A stretch of DNA of 64,000 nucleotides from Citrobacter youngae ATCC 29220 (GCF_000155975.1 NZ_GG730302.1:398599-462598); one strand, 5' to 3'. Counted from the stretch's first letter, positions 17,716 through 29,307 are shown. The notes: generated from the letters alone by a model not told the origin. Made by a program: numbers and translations.

Positions 17716-18579
17716 ATGAATGGAAAGATGCAAAGTTCGCATGTAAAAAACGAAACTACGTACAATATTCCCCTGTTGATTAACGAAAATGTGATCTCAA
17801 GCGGAATTTCATTGATCTCGCTGTGGCACACCTATGCCGACGAACATTATCGGGTTATTTGGCCGCGTGATAAGAAAAAGCCACTGATAGCCAATTCATG
17901 GGTTGCTGTCTATACCGTTCAGGGCTGTGGGAAAATTCTGCTCAAAGGTGGCGAACATATTACTCTCACCGGAAACTGTATAATTTTTTTAAAACCCACA
18001 GAGATACAGTCATATCATTGCGAAGGATTAGTGTGGGAACAATACTGGATGGAATTCACGCCAACCAGCGTGATGGATATTCCTCTACGGCAACAGAGTA
18101 TTATTTATAATGGTGATATTTATAACCAGGAGCTGACCGAAGTTTCACAGCTAATTACATCCGCGGACCCAATGAAAAATAATCTGGCCGTCGCCTTTCT
18201 CACAAAAATAATTTATCAATGGATTTGTCTTATTTACGCCGAAGGTAAAAAAGACCCGCAGAGAATACAGATTGAAAAACTGATTGCCACGCTACACGCC
18301 AGCCTGCAAAAACGGTGGAGCGTAGCGGATATGGCAGCCACCATTCCCTGTAGCGAAGCCTGGCTACGCCGCCTGTTTTTACGTTACACCGGAAAAACGC
18401 CGAAGGAATACTATCTCGATGCCCGGCTGGAACTGGCGCTGTCACTGTTAAAGCAGGAAGGAAATACGGTCGGACAGGTGGCGGATATGCTTAACTTTTT
18501 TGACTCGTTTCATTTCAGCAAAGCCTTTAAACACAAGTTTGGCTATGCCCCCTCGGCAGTGCTGAAACATGCGAAGTGA
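17716..18579 (+). CDS. yidL: YidL, AraC-family transcriptional regulator
   Basis: Regulator with an N-terminal cupin-like sensing domain (about 1-165) and a C-terminal AraC double helix-turn-helix. The latter has WSVADMAATIPCSEAWLRRLF and the second-helix FDSFHFSKAFKHKFGYAPS signature. Starting at the ATG at 17716 gives 287 residues; a GTG at 17686 would add 10 but lacks a clear ribosome binding site. It is divergent from yidKJ, which makes the symporter-sulfatase operon its probable target. Confidence 0.92.
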   Translation: MNGKMQSSHVKNETTYNIPLLINENVISSGISLISLWHTYADEHYRVIWPRDKKKPLIANSWVAVYTVQGCGKILLKGGEHITLTGNCIIFLKPTEIQSYHCEGLVWEQYWMEFTPTSVMDIPLRQQSIIYNGDIYNQELTEVSQLITSADPMKNNLAVAFLTKIIYQWICLIYAEGKKDPQRIQIEKLIATLHASLQKRWSVADMAATIPCSEAWLRRLFLRYTGKTPKEYYLDARLELALSLLKQEGNTVGQVADMLNFFDSFHFSKAFKHKFGYAPSAVLKHAK

Positions 18580-18625
18580 GATGGCGTCTCATCCGGCCTA
18601 CAGGAGATGCAGGCCGGACAATCGC
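18580..18625. repeat. REP-like element
   Basis: GATGGCG...ATCCGGCCTACAGG with a partial inverted partner (GCAGGCCGGACAATCGC), between converging yidL and yidE. Confidence 0.75.
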
Positions 18626-18629
18626 TTTT

Positions 18630-20411
<1,782 letters not shown>

Positions 20412-20415
20412 CTAT

Positions 20416-20844
20416 TTAGCTATTTAATGCGGGACGTTCGCTGATGGCGATACGTTGTGGAGCAATGGTTTCAGGTTCATTGCGGGTCAAATCGATATGC
20501 AGCAAGCCATTGGTGAAGCTTGCGCCGGAGACCTCCATATTTTCAGCCAGCGTAAAGCTTAGGCTGAACGGCTGAGTCACCAGACCCTGGTGCAACCATT
20601 TTGTCTCTTTTTCCGGCTGCTGCGGCGTACCTTTCACGGTCAGGCGAGTGCCTTCCAGTTGAATATCCAGATCTTCCTGGCGGAAACCGGCTAACGCAAG
20701 GGTAATGCGGTAGTGGTTATCATCGCTCTTTTCGATGTTATATGGCGGGAAGCTCTGGCTTTCGCCGGCGTTTTGTAACGCATTGGCCAGTTTGTCAAAA
20801 CCGATCCATTGACGCAGCAGTGGGGATAAATCGTAGTTACGCAT
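20416..20844 (-). CDS. ibpB: IbpB small heat-shock chaperone
   Basis: Alpha-crystallin/Hsp20 holdase that works with IbpA to bind aggregating proteins and pass them to DnaK/ClpB. The 142 residues contain the alpha-crystallin domain (about 35-125, [19 protein letters not shown]) and a C-terminal IxI-type end. It follows ibpA by 92 bp. That spacer contains a UCGCU sequence just before the AAGGAG ribosome binding site, like a second RNA thermometer. Confidence 0.97.
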   Translation of the reverse strand: MRNYDLSPLLRQWIGFDKLANALQNAGESQSFPPYNIEKSDDNHYRITLALAGFRQEDLDIQLEGTRLTVKGTPQQPEKETKWLHQGLVTQPFSLSFTLAENMEVSGASFTNGLLHIDLTRNEPETIAPQRIAISERPALNS

Positions 20845-20936
20845 AATAATCTCCTTCTAAGAAGCGAGTAGGTACCTTTCGGCTCCCTGACGGCAAGCCG
20901 ATTGCTTAACAGGGCCGCCTGAAGCGGCCCACAGAA
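20845..20936 (-). promoter_or_regulatory. ibpB 5' leader with ROSE-like RNA thermometer
   Basis: In the minus-strand RNA, GGGCCGCUUCAGGCGGCCC forms a strong hairpin. Next to the start, UACUCGCUUCUUAGAAGGAG places a UYGCU anti-Shine-Dalgarno motif opposite the ribosome binding site. This matches the ROSE thermometer design known for this operon. Confidence 0.7.
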
Positions 20937-21350
20937 TTAGTTGATTTCGATGCGGCGCGGTTTGTTCGCTTCGGGAATAACGCGCTCAAGATCGATATAC
21001 AGCAGACCATTCACCAGGTTTGCGCCGCGAACATGAATGTTCTCCGCTAACTGGAACTTACGTTCGAAGTTGCGCTCGGCTATGCCCTGATACAGGTAAG
21101 TACGTTCTTTTTGCTCATCCGCATGAGCGCCTTTTACCACCAGCAGATTGTCCTGAGCGGTAATCTCCAGCTCGCTTTCAGCAAAACCGGCAACGGCAAT
21201 CGCAATGCGGTAATGGTTTTCGTCTACCAGCTCAACGTTGTACGGAGGGTAGCCGCCATTACTCTGGCTCTGGTTGTTTTCCAGCAGGTTAAACAGACGG
21301 TCAAAACCAATAGCAGAACGGTACAGTGGGGATAAATCAAAGTTACGCAT
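20937..21350 (-). CDS. ibpA: IbpA small heat-shock chaperone
   Basis: Hsp20-family holdase, partner of IbpB. At 137 residues it has the E. coli length, starting [20 protein letters not shown], with the alpha-crystallin domain at about 35-125 ([19 protein letters not shown]) and C-terminal RRIEIN. Expression is driven by a sigma-32 type promoter at 21455-21483 and is gated by a 5' thermometer. Confidence 0.97.
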   Translation of the reverse strand: MRNFDLSPLYRSAIGFDRLFNLLENNQSQSNGGYPPYNVELVDENHYRIAIAVAGFAESELEITAQDNLLVVKGAHADEQKERTYLYQGIAERNFERKFQLAENIHVRGANLVNGLLYIDLERVIPEANKPRRIEIN

Positions 21351-21452
21351 AATCAATAGCTCCTGAAATCAGCGAGAATGTGAGACCTTCCATCATGGAC
21401 AGGTCAGGTAGCCAGGACACCCATCAGGCATGCCCTTCTGTTGTCTACATCC
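21351..21452 (-). promoter_or_regulatory. ibpA 5' leader, ROSE-type RNA thermometer
   Basis: The ~100-nt leader has several hairpins, and its last one contains UCGCUGAUUUCAGGAGC. The UYGCU motif can pair with the AGGAGC ribosome binding site and hide it at low temperature. This is the known ROSE element of enteric ibpA; the pairing was judged by eye. Confidence 0.75.
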
Positions 21453-21454
21453 TA

Positions 21455-21483
21455 AAAATGGGTCTTAAAACAAACTTTTCAAG
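21455..21483 (-). promoter_or_regulatory. Sigma-32 heat-shock promoter for ibpAB
   Basis: On the minus strand CTTGAA (21478-21483), a 15-nt spacer and CCCATTTTT (21454-21462) match the sigma-32 consensus CTTGAAA / CCCCATnT. Confidence 0.85.
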
Positions 21484-21654
21484 CGTATTCATCTGACTTT
21501 TTTTGCAGTTTGTTGTCTATTGCATACACTGGGGAGAGCAGTTGTTATTGATAAATCGCGATAGCCGCCACAGTGCGACGAAATGGTGATGTTATTTTCG
21601 CAACGGATCGCGTTAACTCACCATGCAAACACGATGAAAACAGATGAATAAACG

Positions 21655-21987
21655 ATGATAAAAAAAATGTTGGTAACACTGACAATGTGCAGCGGGATGG
21701 CTTTTTTGAACGGCTGTTCCAGCATAATGTCGCATACCGGAGGCAAAGAAGGGACGTATCCTGGCACACGCGCCAGCGCCACCATGATAAGCGAAAGTGA
21801 TACGAATTGGGGAACGAAGTCGCTGGCGATTCTGGATATGCCTTTTACTGCGGTGCTGGATACCGTATTGCTTCCGTGGGATCTCTTTCGCAAAGATAAT
21901 TCGGTGAGATCCCGCGTAGAAAAGAGCGAGGAGAGAACGCAGGCCACGAACGCCGTCATCCCCCCGGCGAAAGTTCCTGCGCCTTAA
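21655..21987 (+). CDS. yidQ: YidQ, predicted lipoprotein (DUF1375/YceK family)
   Basis: A 110-residue exported protein with an N-terminal lipoprotein signal (MIKKMLVTLTMCSGMAFLNGC). The lipobox ends at C21, followed by SSIMSHTGGKEGTYPGTRAS. It matches E. coli YidQ in length and motif. It lies divergent from ibpAB and converges on yidR, leaving only 1 bp between the stops. The function is unknown. Confidence 0.92.
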   Translation: MIKKMLVTLTMCSGMAFLNGCSSIMSHTGGKEGTYPGTRASATMISESDTNWGTKSLAILDMPFTAVLDTVLLPWDLFRKDNSVRSRVEKSEERTQATNAVIPPAKVPAP

Positions 21988-21988
21988 G

Positions 21989-23215
21989 CTATCGCCCTGT
22001 ATCAGTCACCCACAGCTGACGGAAGCCTTCAACCTCTTCCATCCACGCAACCTGTCGCCCATCAGGAGAGAAGACGACCGCATCGGCCGACGGTGGGTTG
22101 CCGTGACGTTCCGTTAGAAAATCAATCTCTCCCGTCTGAGCATCACAACAGGCAATTCTGTTTTCCAGCACAAACCCCAGCCATTTCCCCGAGGGATGCC
22201 AGTTGAATGCCGACTGAATACCCGTCGCGCAGCGGGTAAGCTGACGCGGCTCGCCCCCACGTGGGGAAATCAGCCACAGCTGCGCCACGCCCTGGTCATC
22301 GCGCATTAAAAACGCAATATCAGACGCCTGCGGATTACTGCGCACCCAATGGCGCGGCTGATTCAGCAGACCCGGAAAGGCGCGATCGTGAGTAAACGTC
22401 AGGCGGCGTTGGTGAATACCGCATGGCGGCGCAGGCATTGTCGTCTCCGTACCCTCCAGCGGCGCGTCACCCGGCCGTTTCCAGTCGCTTTCATTCTGTG
22501 GCAAATCAACGATAAACAGCTCCGGCACTTTCTCCCCGGTCACCGACAGCGTATCGCCGATAAACGCCAGCGTGCTTTCGCCTACCCAGCCTTCTTCATA
22601 GGCGCGGTTAATCTCATCGCTCCCCGGTTTTGGCGTGGGCGTCGTTTGGCTCACCAGCACGCACCAGCGGCTACCGCTATATTCACGTGGATGATGCCCG
22701 GATACTTTCACCGGACCATACGGCGCAGCCACGCCGACGTTGCGCAAATCCAGCGCCGGAGAGCGTTCATGCAGCACATGATCGTTATAAGTGAAACTGA
22801 CAAACTCGCCGTTCGGGCTAAAGACATGCACATGACTGCCGCCGCGCAGCGCGCCAGGCGTGTACGGCGCGGTGATATCCATCGCATCCAGATTCGTCGC
22901 CTTAGCCTGTGAGACAATCACACCACGGCGATGGTGAAAATCATAATTCCATGTTTTGTCAGGATTTTCTGGACCGTGAATAAAAACATATTGTTCCGAC
23001 TTTGGATGAACGGTCACCACGCCAACATGTGCCCCCTGGATGGCACGATAGATGACCTCAACCTCGCCGCTCTGTACATTCACGCGCTCGATGGTTTCAC
23101 CGGTGAATGATGCGCCGGAAGGGCGCACGTCAAAGACCAGCCACTGACTGTCCGGGGTCCAGGTGTTGATATTAGTAAGCTGATGATTACGCGGCGTAAA
23201 GGTGATTTGCTTCAT
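21989..23215 (-). CDS. yidR: YidR, beta-propeller (TolB-like) protein
   Basis: A 408-residue cytoplasmic protein (no signal peptide) built of WD40/TolB-like beta-propeller repeats. Recurring segments are WTPDSQWLVFDVRPSG, FSPNGEFVSFTYND, WHPSGKWLGFVLEN and FSPDGRQVAWMEE. DUF3748/YidR-type proteins have no established biochemical role. It is slightly shorter than recalled E. coli YidR (415). Confidence 0.9.
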   Translation of the reverse strand: MKQITFTPRNHQLTNINTWTPDSQWLVFDVRPSGASFTGETIERVNVQSGEVEVIYRAIQGAHVGVVTVHPKSEQYVFIHGPENPDKTWNYDFHHRRGVIVSQAKATNLDAMDITAPYTPGALRGGSHVHVFSPNGEFVSFTYNDHVLHERSPALDLRNVGVAAPYGPVKVSGHHPREYSGSRWCVLVSQTTPTPKPGSDEINRAYEEGWVGESTLAFIGDTLSVTGEKVPELFIVDLPQNESDWKRPGDAPLEGTETTMPAPPCGIHQRRLTFTHDRAFPGLLNQPRHWVRSNPQASDIAFLMRDDQGVAQLWLISPRGGEPRQLTRCATGIQSAFNWHPSGKWLGFVLENRIACCDAQTGEIDFLTERHGNPPSADAVVFSPDGRQVAWMEEVEGFRQLWVTDTGR

Positions 23216-23252
23216 GGGATGCCCTGATACAAGACGATTTTAACAATCATAC

Positions 23253-23268
23253 TTCACAAGCACTTCAC
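23253..23268 (+). promoter_or_regulatory. CreB-binding tag (cre box) upstream of cbrA
   Basis: TTCACAAGCACTTCAC is an exact match to the direct-repeat CreB site TTCAC-N6-TTCAC, 47 bp before the cbrA start. CbrA is named for CreBC regulation in E. coli. Confidence 0.85.
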
Positions 23269-23315
23269 TTTCAGGCTTTAGCGTATGCCCTTCTTCATTA
23301 TTTGCGGACAGAAAG

Positions 23316-24422
23316 ATGGAACATTTTGATGTGGCGATTATCGGATTAGGCCCGGCAGGCGCAGCGCTGGCGCGACAGTTGAGCGGGAAAATGCGCGTGA
23401 TCGCATTGGATAAAAAGCGCCAGTGCGGCAACGAAGGCTTCACGAAACCCTGCGGCGGGTTGCTGGCCCCGGATGCCCAGCGTTCGTTTATCCGCGACGG
23501 GATAACGTTGCCCGTTGATATCATCGCCAATCCACAGATATTTAGCGTTAAAACGGTGGATGTTGCAGCCTCTCTGACCCGTAACTACCAGCGCAGCTAC
23601 ATTAATATCAACCGTCATGCTTTTGATTTATGGATGAAATCTCTTATTCCTGAAGATGTACAGGTGTATCACGACAGCCTGTGCCGCAAGATCTGGCGCG
23701 AAGGCGATAAATGGCATGTTATCTTTCGCGCAGACGGTTGGGAGCAGCAGATCACCGCGCGTTATCTGGTCGGAGCCGATGGCGCGAACTCGCTGGTACG
23801 CCGTCATCTCTACCCCCAGCACCAAATCCGTAAGTACGTCGCTATTCAACAGTGGTTCGCAGAAAAGCACCCCGTCCCCTTCTACTCATGCATTTTTGAT
23901 AACGACGTAACCGACTGTTATTCATGGAGTATCAGCAAGGATGGTTATTTTATCTTTGGCGGCGCATACCCCATGAAGGACGGCCAGGCACGCTTTGATG
24001 CGCTGAAAGCGAAGATGGAAACGTTCCAATTCCAGTTCGGCAACCCCGTGAAAAGCGAAAAATGTACGGTGCTGTTCCCATCACGCTGGAAAGACTTCGT
24101 CTGCGGTAAGGACAATGCGTTTTTGATTGGTGAAGCGGCCGGTTTTATCAGCGCTAGCTCGCTGGAAGGGATTAGTTACGCGCTTGATAGTGCGGAAATC
24201 CTCAAATCAGTATTAATACGGGATACCAGGGATACGAATCTCGCTTACCGAAACGCCACCCGCAAGCTACGTCTTAAACTGTATGGCAAAATCCTCAAAA
24301 GCCGCATATTAACAGCGGCGTGCATCCGAAAATGGATAATGCAAAGTGGCGTAGCACATATTCCCCTGAATCAGGAAGAGCAGCCCGTCGTAAAGTCTGG
24401 CGGGCTGATTAAAGAGCTTTAA
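23316..24422 (+). CDS. cbrA: CbrA, FAD-dependent oxidoreductase of the geranylgeranyl-reductase type
   Basis: Predicted flavoprotein of 368 residues. It has the N-terminal dinucleotide fold [18 protein letters not shown] (about 4-21), a [13 protein letters not shown] motif and a second FAD motif [21 protein letters not shown] (about 270-290), as in geranylgeranyl reductases and PHBH-fold oxidases. In E. coli cbrA (yidS) is induced by the CreBC two-component system and linked to colicin tolerance; its substrate is unknown. The protein is a little longer at the C-terminus than recalled for E. coli. An exact cre tag lies upstream, and its 3' end overlaps dgoT by 4 bp. Confidence 0.93.
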   Translation: MEHFDVAIIGLGPAGAALARQLSGKMRVIALDKKRQCGNEGFTKPCGGLLAPDAQRSFIRDGITLPVDIIANPQIFSVKTVDVAASLTRNYQRSYININRHAFDLWMKSLIPEDVQVYHDSLCRKIWREGDKWHVIFRADGWEQQITARYLVGADGANSLVRRHLYPQHQIRKYVAIQQWFAEKHPVPFYSCIFDNDVTDCYSWSISKDGYFIFGGAYPMKDGQARFDALKAKMETFQFQFGNPVKSEKCTVLFPSRWKDFVCGKDNAFLIGEAAGFISASSLEGISYALDSAEILKSVLIRDTRDTNLAYRNATRKLRLKLYGKILKSRILTAACIRKWIMQSGVAHIPLNQEEQPVVKSGGLIKEL

Positions 24423-25711
24423 CCCACGCGCTTCACATCACCAACCAGCAGTATGTATGACATCGCGCCGATCAAGGCAACAACGGAGATATAGACCAGC
24501 GCAGGTGCAAAACCATGGTACTGAGCCAGATATCCAACCACCAGAGGAACAGAAATGCCACCCAATCCGCCAATAAAGTTAAACATACCGCCTGTCAGCC
24601 CAATAAGCCGCATCGGTGCTAGCGACGATATCAGCGACCAGGTGATCGACGCGAAGCCATTACCAAAGAACGCCATCGCCATCAGCACCATAATCCACAC
24701 CGGATCGTTGGTGTAGTTCGCCCCCATGATGCAGGTAGAAATCAGCAAACCGCAGATAATAGGCGTTTTGCGCGCAGTACCTAATGAAAACCCTTTTTTT
24801 ACCAGACGATCTGCCAGCCAGCCGGAGAGCAGCACGCCAACAAAAGCGGCAAGGAACGGAACCGTTGTCATAAAGCCCGCTTTCAGCGCGGTAATACCTT
24901 TCTCCTGGGTTAAATAATTCGGGAACCAGGTCAGGAAAAACCACAGCGTGGAGTTCACAGCAAATTGCCCAAGGTAAACACCAATCAGTTTGCGATGGAA
25001 TACCAGCTTCCAGTCGGCTTTGGTCAACGGCTGACGCGCGTCTTTCTTAACAGAAGCATCGCCATCCACCAGTCCGCCGCCATCACGAATATAGTCCAGT
25101 TCGGCTTCAGTCATGCTTTTCGTCAAACGCGGCGGCTGATAAACCTTAATCCAAATGAATGACCAGACGATGCCGATAGCGCCGGTGAGAATAAAGACCC
25201 AATGCCAGCTCAACATTTCCTGAATCCAGATTAATAATGGCGTAAGGAATGCCAGGCCAACAAACTGCCCTGATGTGTAAAAACCTACAGCAGATGCACG
25301 TTCATGCTCCGGGAACCAACTGGTCACCATGCGGTTATTGGTAGGAAACGCCGGGGCTTCAAATATCCCTGTAATGGCGCGCAAACCAACCAACGACATC
25401 AGCCCCGTCGCAAATCCCTGAAACATCGTCGCCACCGACCAGCCAAAAATAGCGATAAAATAGGTCAGCCGAGAACCCACACGGTCGAGAAACCAACCGC
25501 CCGGGATCTGACATAATGTGTAGAGCCACGCAAAAGCGGAAAAAACATATCCCATTTCCGATTTAGTAATACCAAACTCCGCCTGAATATGCGCCGATGC
25601 CACCGCAAGATTTGCACGGTCAACATAACAAATGACTACGGTAATAAAGATCATAATCAGCGTCAGATACCGACGACGCCCGGGTTTTGCAGCTGTAACT
25701 GAAATATCCAT
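24419..25711 (-). CDS. dgoT: DgoT D-galactonate:H+ symporter
   Basis: MFS transporter of the anion:cation symporter family that imports D-galactonate. Starting [16 protein letters not shown] at 25711 gives 430 residues, as in E. coli, with 12 predicted membrane helices. Motif-A-like [10 protein letters not shown] follows helix 2, and the central loop lies at about 200-235. It is last gene of the dgoRKADT order, separated from dgoD by an ERIC element. Confidence 0.96.
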   Translation of the reverse strand: MDISVTAAKPGRRRYLTLIMIFITVVICYVDRANLAVASAHIQAEFGITKSEMGYVFSAFAWLYTLCQIPGGWFLDRVGSRLTYFIAIFGWSVATMFQGFATGLMSLVGLRAITGIFEAPAFPTNNRMVTSWFPEHERASAVGFYTSGQFVGLAFLTPLLIWIQEMLSWHWVFILTGAIGIVWSFIWIKVYQPPRLTKSMTEAELDYIRDGGGLVDGDASVKKDARQPLTKADWKLVFHRKLIGVYLGQFAVNSTLWFFLTWFPNYLTQEKGITALKAGFMTTVPFLAAFVGVLLSGWLADRLVKKGFSLGTARKTPIICGLLISTCIMGANYTNDPVWIMVLMAMAFFGNGFASITWSLISSLAPMRLIGLTGGMFNFIGGLGGISVPLVVGYLAQYHGFAPALVYISVVALIGAMSYILLVGDVKRVG

Positions 25712-25811
25712 CGCAATCTGTCTCCAGATTTTGGGCATAGCGAGGCCATCACCATGCCCGGTAATTTACAGAGGGTGTATTTGTTTTTTTAATTAAAAAC
25801 GTAAACGGAAT

Positions 25812-25933
25812 GCGCTAAATAATTCGTGCTGGGGGAAGGCGACAAGTTTTCGCATCGCCGGGAGCATACAAAAGTATGTGACCGGGGTAAGAAAACGCAG
25901 CCAACGCATCACCAGCGCGAAGTATGACGCGCA
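25812..25933. repeat. ERIC (IRU) element
   Basis: About 120 bp with the ERIC hallmarks: the core GGGAGCATAC-loop-GTATGTGACCGGGGTAAG, then CGCAGCCAACGCA, and terminal GCGCGAAGTATGACGCGCA opposite AATAATTCGTGCTG. It sits between dgoD and dgoT inside the operon and begins right after the dgoD stop. Confidence 0.88.
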
Positions 25934-25934
25934 T

Positions 25935-27083
25935 TTACCACTCGGCGACGGAACCGTCCTCATGCCGCCACAGCGGATTGCGCCAGTCCGGCGCATTTTT
26001 GCTAAGTTCGATCACCCGAGCTTCATCAATTTCTACGCCCAGACCCGGTTTCATTAGCGGTTTAAAGAACCCGCCTTCCATGTTGAAGTCTTCCTTATTC
26101 TTCACAAAATCAAGCAGCTCAGCGCCCTTGTTATAGTGAATTCCCATACTCTGTTCCTGGAATACCGCATTGCGCGAGACAAAATCGATGTGCAGGCAGG
26201 CAGCTAACGCTATTGGCCCCAGTGGACAGTGCGGCGCCAGCGCCACATCGTAGGCTTCCGCCATTCCGGCAATTTTATAGCACTCCGTAATACCACCGGC
26301 ATGCGACAGGTCGGGCTGCAGAATAGCCAGACCACCGGCTTCCAGCACGCGTTTAAATTCAAAACGCGAGAACATACGTTCACCGGCCGCAATAGGAATA
26401 TGCGTTTGTGCCGCCAGCGTCGGATAATATTCCGCCTGCTCCGCCAGGACCGGCTCTTCAATAAACAGCGGGCGGTATTGTTCCAGCTCTTTAATTAATA
26501 CTTTCGCCATCGGGGCGCTAACACGGCCATGGAAATCAAGGCCAAATTCAATTTCATTGCCGAAGGCTTCGCGAATTTGCGCCACGGTATTTACGGCGGC
26601 GTCCACGGCTCGTGAATTATCAATGACCCCCATCTCTTCACAGCCATTCAGTTTGAAGGTATCAAAACCAATGCCGCGCAGCTTCTTAATACCGTCAATC
26701 ACTTCTGCCGGACGATCGCCCCCCACCCAGCTGTAGGCCTTGATTTTATCGCGCACCAGACCGCCCATCAGCTGCCATACCGGCGCATTCAACACTTTGC
26801 CTTTGATATCCCACAATGCCTGGTCAATACCGGCAATAGCGCTCATCATGATCGGCCCCCCGCGATAAAAACCGGCACGGTACATCACCTGCCACAGGTC
26901 ATTAATACGCGCGGGATCCTGACCAATCAGGTAATCGCCAAATTCATGGACGGCTGCTTCTACGGTGCGCGCTCGCCCTTCAATAACAGGTTCGCCCCAA
27001 CCAACAACGCCTTCATCCGTTTCGATTTTTAGAAACATCCAGCGCGGGGGTAAACGGTACGTGGTGATTTTAGTAATTTTCAT
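25935..27083 (-). CDS. dgoD: D-galactonate dehydratase
   Basis: Enolase-superfamily enzyme that dehydrates D-galactonate to 2-keto-3-deoxy-D-galactonate. Starting [15 protein letters not shown] at 27083 gives 382 residues, the family length. The N-terminal capping domain precedes a barrel with metal-ligand regions [20 protein letters not shown] and [12 protein letters not shown], and the catalytic-His region QPDLSHAGG. The frame is open upstream within dgoA, but the homologue starts here. It overlaps dgoA by 4 bp. Confidence 0.97.
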   Translation of the reverse strand: MKITKITTYRLPPRWMFLKIETDEGVVGWGEPVIEGRARTVEAAVHEFGDYLIGQDPARINDLWQVMYRAGFYRGGPIMMSAIAGIDQALWDIKGKVLNAPVWQLMGGLVRDKIKAYSWVGGDRPAEVIDGIKKLRGIGFDTFKLNGCEEMGVIDNSRAVDAAVNTVAQIREAFGNEIEFGLDFHGRVSAPMAKVLIKELEQYRPLFIEEPVLAEQAEYYPTLAAQTHIPIAAGERMFSRFEFKRVLEAGGLAILQPDLSHAGGITECYKIAGMAEAYDVALAPHCPLGPIALAACLHIDFVSRNAVFQEQSMGIHYNKGAELLDFVKNKEDFNMEGGFFKPLMKPGLGVEIDEARVIELSKNAPDWRNPLWRHEDGSVAEW

Positions 27084-27697
27084 TTCACTGCCTCTCGATA
27101 CGCTTTCACAAATGCCGCAGCCTGCGCAGTTGTACGTTCCACAGACTGGCCCGCGCGATAGAGATCGCTGCCCAGTCCCGCGCCTGCACAACCGGCATCA
27201 ATCCATTGCGCCAGATTTTCCGGCGTTACGCCGCCAACGGCAAAGACCGGTACGCTGGGGGGTAAGACCGCTTTCAGCGCTTTGATGTAGTCCGGGCCAA
27301 ATGCCGATGAAGGGAAAATTTTCAGCGCCTGTGCGCCAGCATCCAATGCCGTAAAGGCTTCACTGGCCGTTGCGCAGCCAGGACAGACGGTCATGCCGTA
27401 GCTCACCGCACGACGTATCACCTCTGGTTGGATATTTGGCGTAACGATAAGTCTGCAGCCCATCTGCGCAAGCTTATCTACCTGCTCTGGTTTGAGTACG
27501 GTTCCCGCGCCGATCAACGCCTTGTCGCCATAGGCGTCGACAATTGCCGGAATGCTTTTTTCCCACTGGGGAGAATTAAGCGGGATCTCAACCGCGTCGA
27601 AACCGGCGTCAATAACTGCGCCAACGTGCGCCAATGCCTCATCGGGCGTCACGCCACGTAATATCGCAATAAGCGGGAGATTAGTTTGCCACTGCAT
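27080..27697 (-). CDS. dgoA: 2-dehydro-3-deoxy-6-phosphogalactonate aldolase
   Basis: Class I aldolase (KDPG/KDPGal family) splitting KDPGal into pyruvate and glyceraldehyde-3-phosphate. The 205 residues have the family's catalytic Glu region ([12 protein letters not shown]), the TPNIQPEVI loop, and the Schiff-base lysine K126 in [12 protein letters not shown]. It overlaps dgoK by 17 bp upstream and dgoD by 4 bp downstream. Confidence 0.97.
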   Translation of the reverse strand: MQWQTNLPLIAILRGVTPDEALAHVGAVIDAGFDAVEIPLNSPQWEKSIPAIVDAYGDKALIGAGTVLKPEQVDKLAQMGCRLIVTPNIQPEVIRRAVSYGMTVCPGCATASEAFTALDAGAQALKIFPSSAFGPDYIKALKAVLPPSVPVFAVGGVTPENLAQWIDAGCAGAGLGSDLYRAGQSVERTTAQAAAFVKAYREAVK

Positions 27698-28559
27698 GAG
27701 CGATGCTCCTTATACCTGCCTGAAATGCCGTATCGCCATCCACCACGGAAACCTCACGGCCAATGGCGTGAAAAGCCTGCTGATAGCGTGAGGTCAGCGC
27801 TGAACCGGCGACGAGAGTAATGGCCTGCCCGGCAGCGAATTGTTCGCTCATACTGGCGACTTCAGCGCCAATCAGCAGGCCAGAGAGAAATTCGCTAACC
27901 TGCTCGCGCGGGAGAGTCCCCAGAACATGCGAGGCACGAACTTCAAAGAGTTGCGGCAGAACGGCAGGGTTGGCGAGACCGCGCGTGAGTCCAGCGGAGA
28001 ACGCCCCGGCAGATGTTTCCTGCTCCGGCAAGCCCGCTCCCACCAGCGAATGGCGCAGCAGTAAGTGATGTAATTCACCGGTCATTACGGTACGGAAATC
28101 ATGGACTTGCAGCGCATCCGCCAGCACCCATTTGCAGTGCGTACCCGGCATAACATAGACAGGAGAAGGCGAAAGTGCGCGGGCGCCCAGCAGCTGGGTC
28201 TCTTCGCCGCGCATCACATTGTGGTTTTCCTCACGCGAGACGCAAAGTCCGGGAATAATCCATATATTGTCGCCAACGGACGTTAACTGCTCGCCAATCG
28301 CGGAGAACCTGGCAGGAACGGGCAGATAAGGAGCCACTTTCCAGCCCACGTTACTGCCGACCATTCCCGCCATCACCACCGGGGTGGCGCTGGCGCGCCA
28401 GTTTTGTGTGACTTCAGCTAACACCGCTGCTGGAGATTTACCGTTCAGGCGCGTAACGCCTGCTTCTGATTGCCTGCTCTCCAGGCATTTGTCGCCCAGA
28501 TAAAGCCAGGCGCGCAAATTGGTCGATCCCCAGTCAATTGCGATGTAGCGAGCTGTCAT
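27681..28559 (-). CDS. dgoK: 2-dehydro-3-deoxygalactonokinase
   Basis: Sugar-acid kinase phosphorylating 2-keto-3-deoxygalactonate at C6. The 292-residue protein has ASKHA-type features: an N-terminal IAIDWGSTNLRAWLY phosphate-1 motif, MPGTHCKWVLA in the middle and VAGSALTSRYQQAF toward the end. The length is typical. It overlaps dgoR by 4 bp. Confidence 0.96.
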   Translation of the reverse strand: MTARYIAIDWGSTNLRAWLYLGDKCLESRQSEAGVTRLNGKSPAAVLAEVTQNWRASATPVVMAGMVGSNVGWKVAPYLPVPARFSAIGEQLTSVGDNIWIIPGLCVSREENHNVMRGEETQLLGARALSPSPVYVMPGTHCKWVLADALQVHDFRTVMTGELHHLLLRHSLVGAGLPEQETSAGAFSAGLTRGLANPAVLPQLFEVRASHVLGTLPREQVSEFLSGLLIGAEVASMSEQFAAGQAITLVAGSALTSRYQQAFHAIGREVSVVDGDTAFQAGIRSIAHAVAN

Positions 28560-29245
28560 GTGATTTCCTTAAGCCTTCTTGTCGAACTGGCGATCATCGT
28601 TAAGGCCGCCTGCTCTGCCGCATTGCTATCCTGGTGCCGTATCGCATCGAATAGCGCCTTATGTTCCTGGAGCGTCTTTGGCATGTTGGTCTCATCCCCC
28701 ATCCAGGTTCGTTCAAAAACCGCGCGCTGCAGCGAACTAATCGCTATGCTAAGTTGTTGTAAAACAGGGTTATGTACCGACTGTAAAACCGCCTCGTGAT
28801 AGCGGATGTCTGCTTCATTAAAAGCATCCCTGTCCTGGTTGTTGGCGATCATGTCATTAAGCGCCGACTCGATTTCAGCCAGATCGCTCGAGTTCGCCCG
28901 CTCCGCCGCCCAGCGCGCAATAGCCGGCTCCACCAGGTTACGCACCTCGCTCATCGCGCTAATCAGGCGCGGGTCGTAGTCGTTTTCCAGCACCCATTGC
29001 AGTACATCGGTATCGAGGTAATTCCACTGGTTGCGCGGTGCGACAAACGCCCCTCGATAACGTTTCATTTCAATGAGCCGCTTCGCCATAAGCGAACGAA
29101 ACACTTCGCGAATGATGTTGCGCGAGGTTTCAAATTCCTCGCATAAATCCGCTTCCGCCGGCAGTGCCGAACCCGGAACGTATTTACCGCTGACAATCTG
29201 CTTGCCCAGCGTGATAACAATGCGGTCGGTTTTGTTGAGAGTCAT
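28556..29245 (-). CDS. dgoR: DgoR, GntR/FadR-family repressor of the galactonate operon
   Basis: Repressor released by D-galactonate. Its 229 residues have an N-terminal GntR winged helix (about 10-75, SALPAEADLCEEFETSRNIIREVFRSLMAK) and a C-terminal all-helical FCD domain with metal-binding His residues (RYHEAVLQSVHNP). It is first gene of the operon. Palindromic TTGTACTAC/GTAGTACAA sites lie upstream. Confidence 0.96.
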   Translation of the reverse strand: MTLNKTDRIVITLGKQIVSGKYVPGSALPAEADLCEEFETSRNIIREVFRSLMAKRLIEMKRYRGAFVAPRNQWNYLDTDVLQWVLENDYDPRLISAMSEVRNLVEPAIARWAAERANSSDLAEIESALNDMIANNQDRDAFNEADIRYHEAVLQSVHNPVLQQLSIAISSLQRAVFERTWMGDETNMPKTLQEHKALFDAIRHQDSNAAEQAALTMIASSTRRLKEIT

Positions 29246-29307
29246 GGAGAGTCCTTGTGCTCTGAATGTACCGCTCTACTTTACCGTTATCGCTGAAATT
29301 CACCTCA

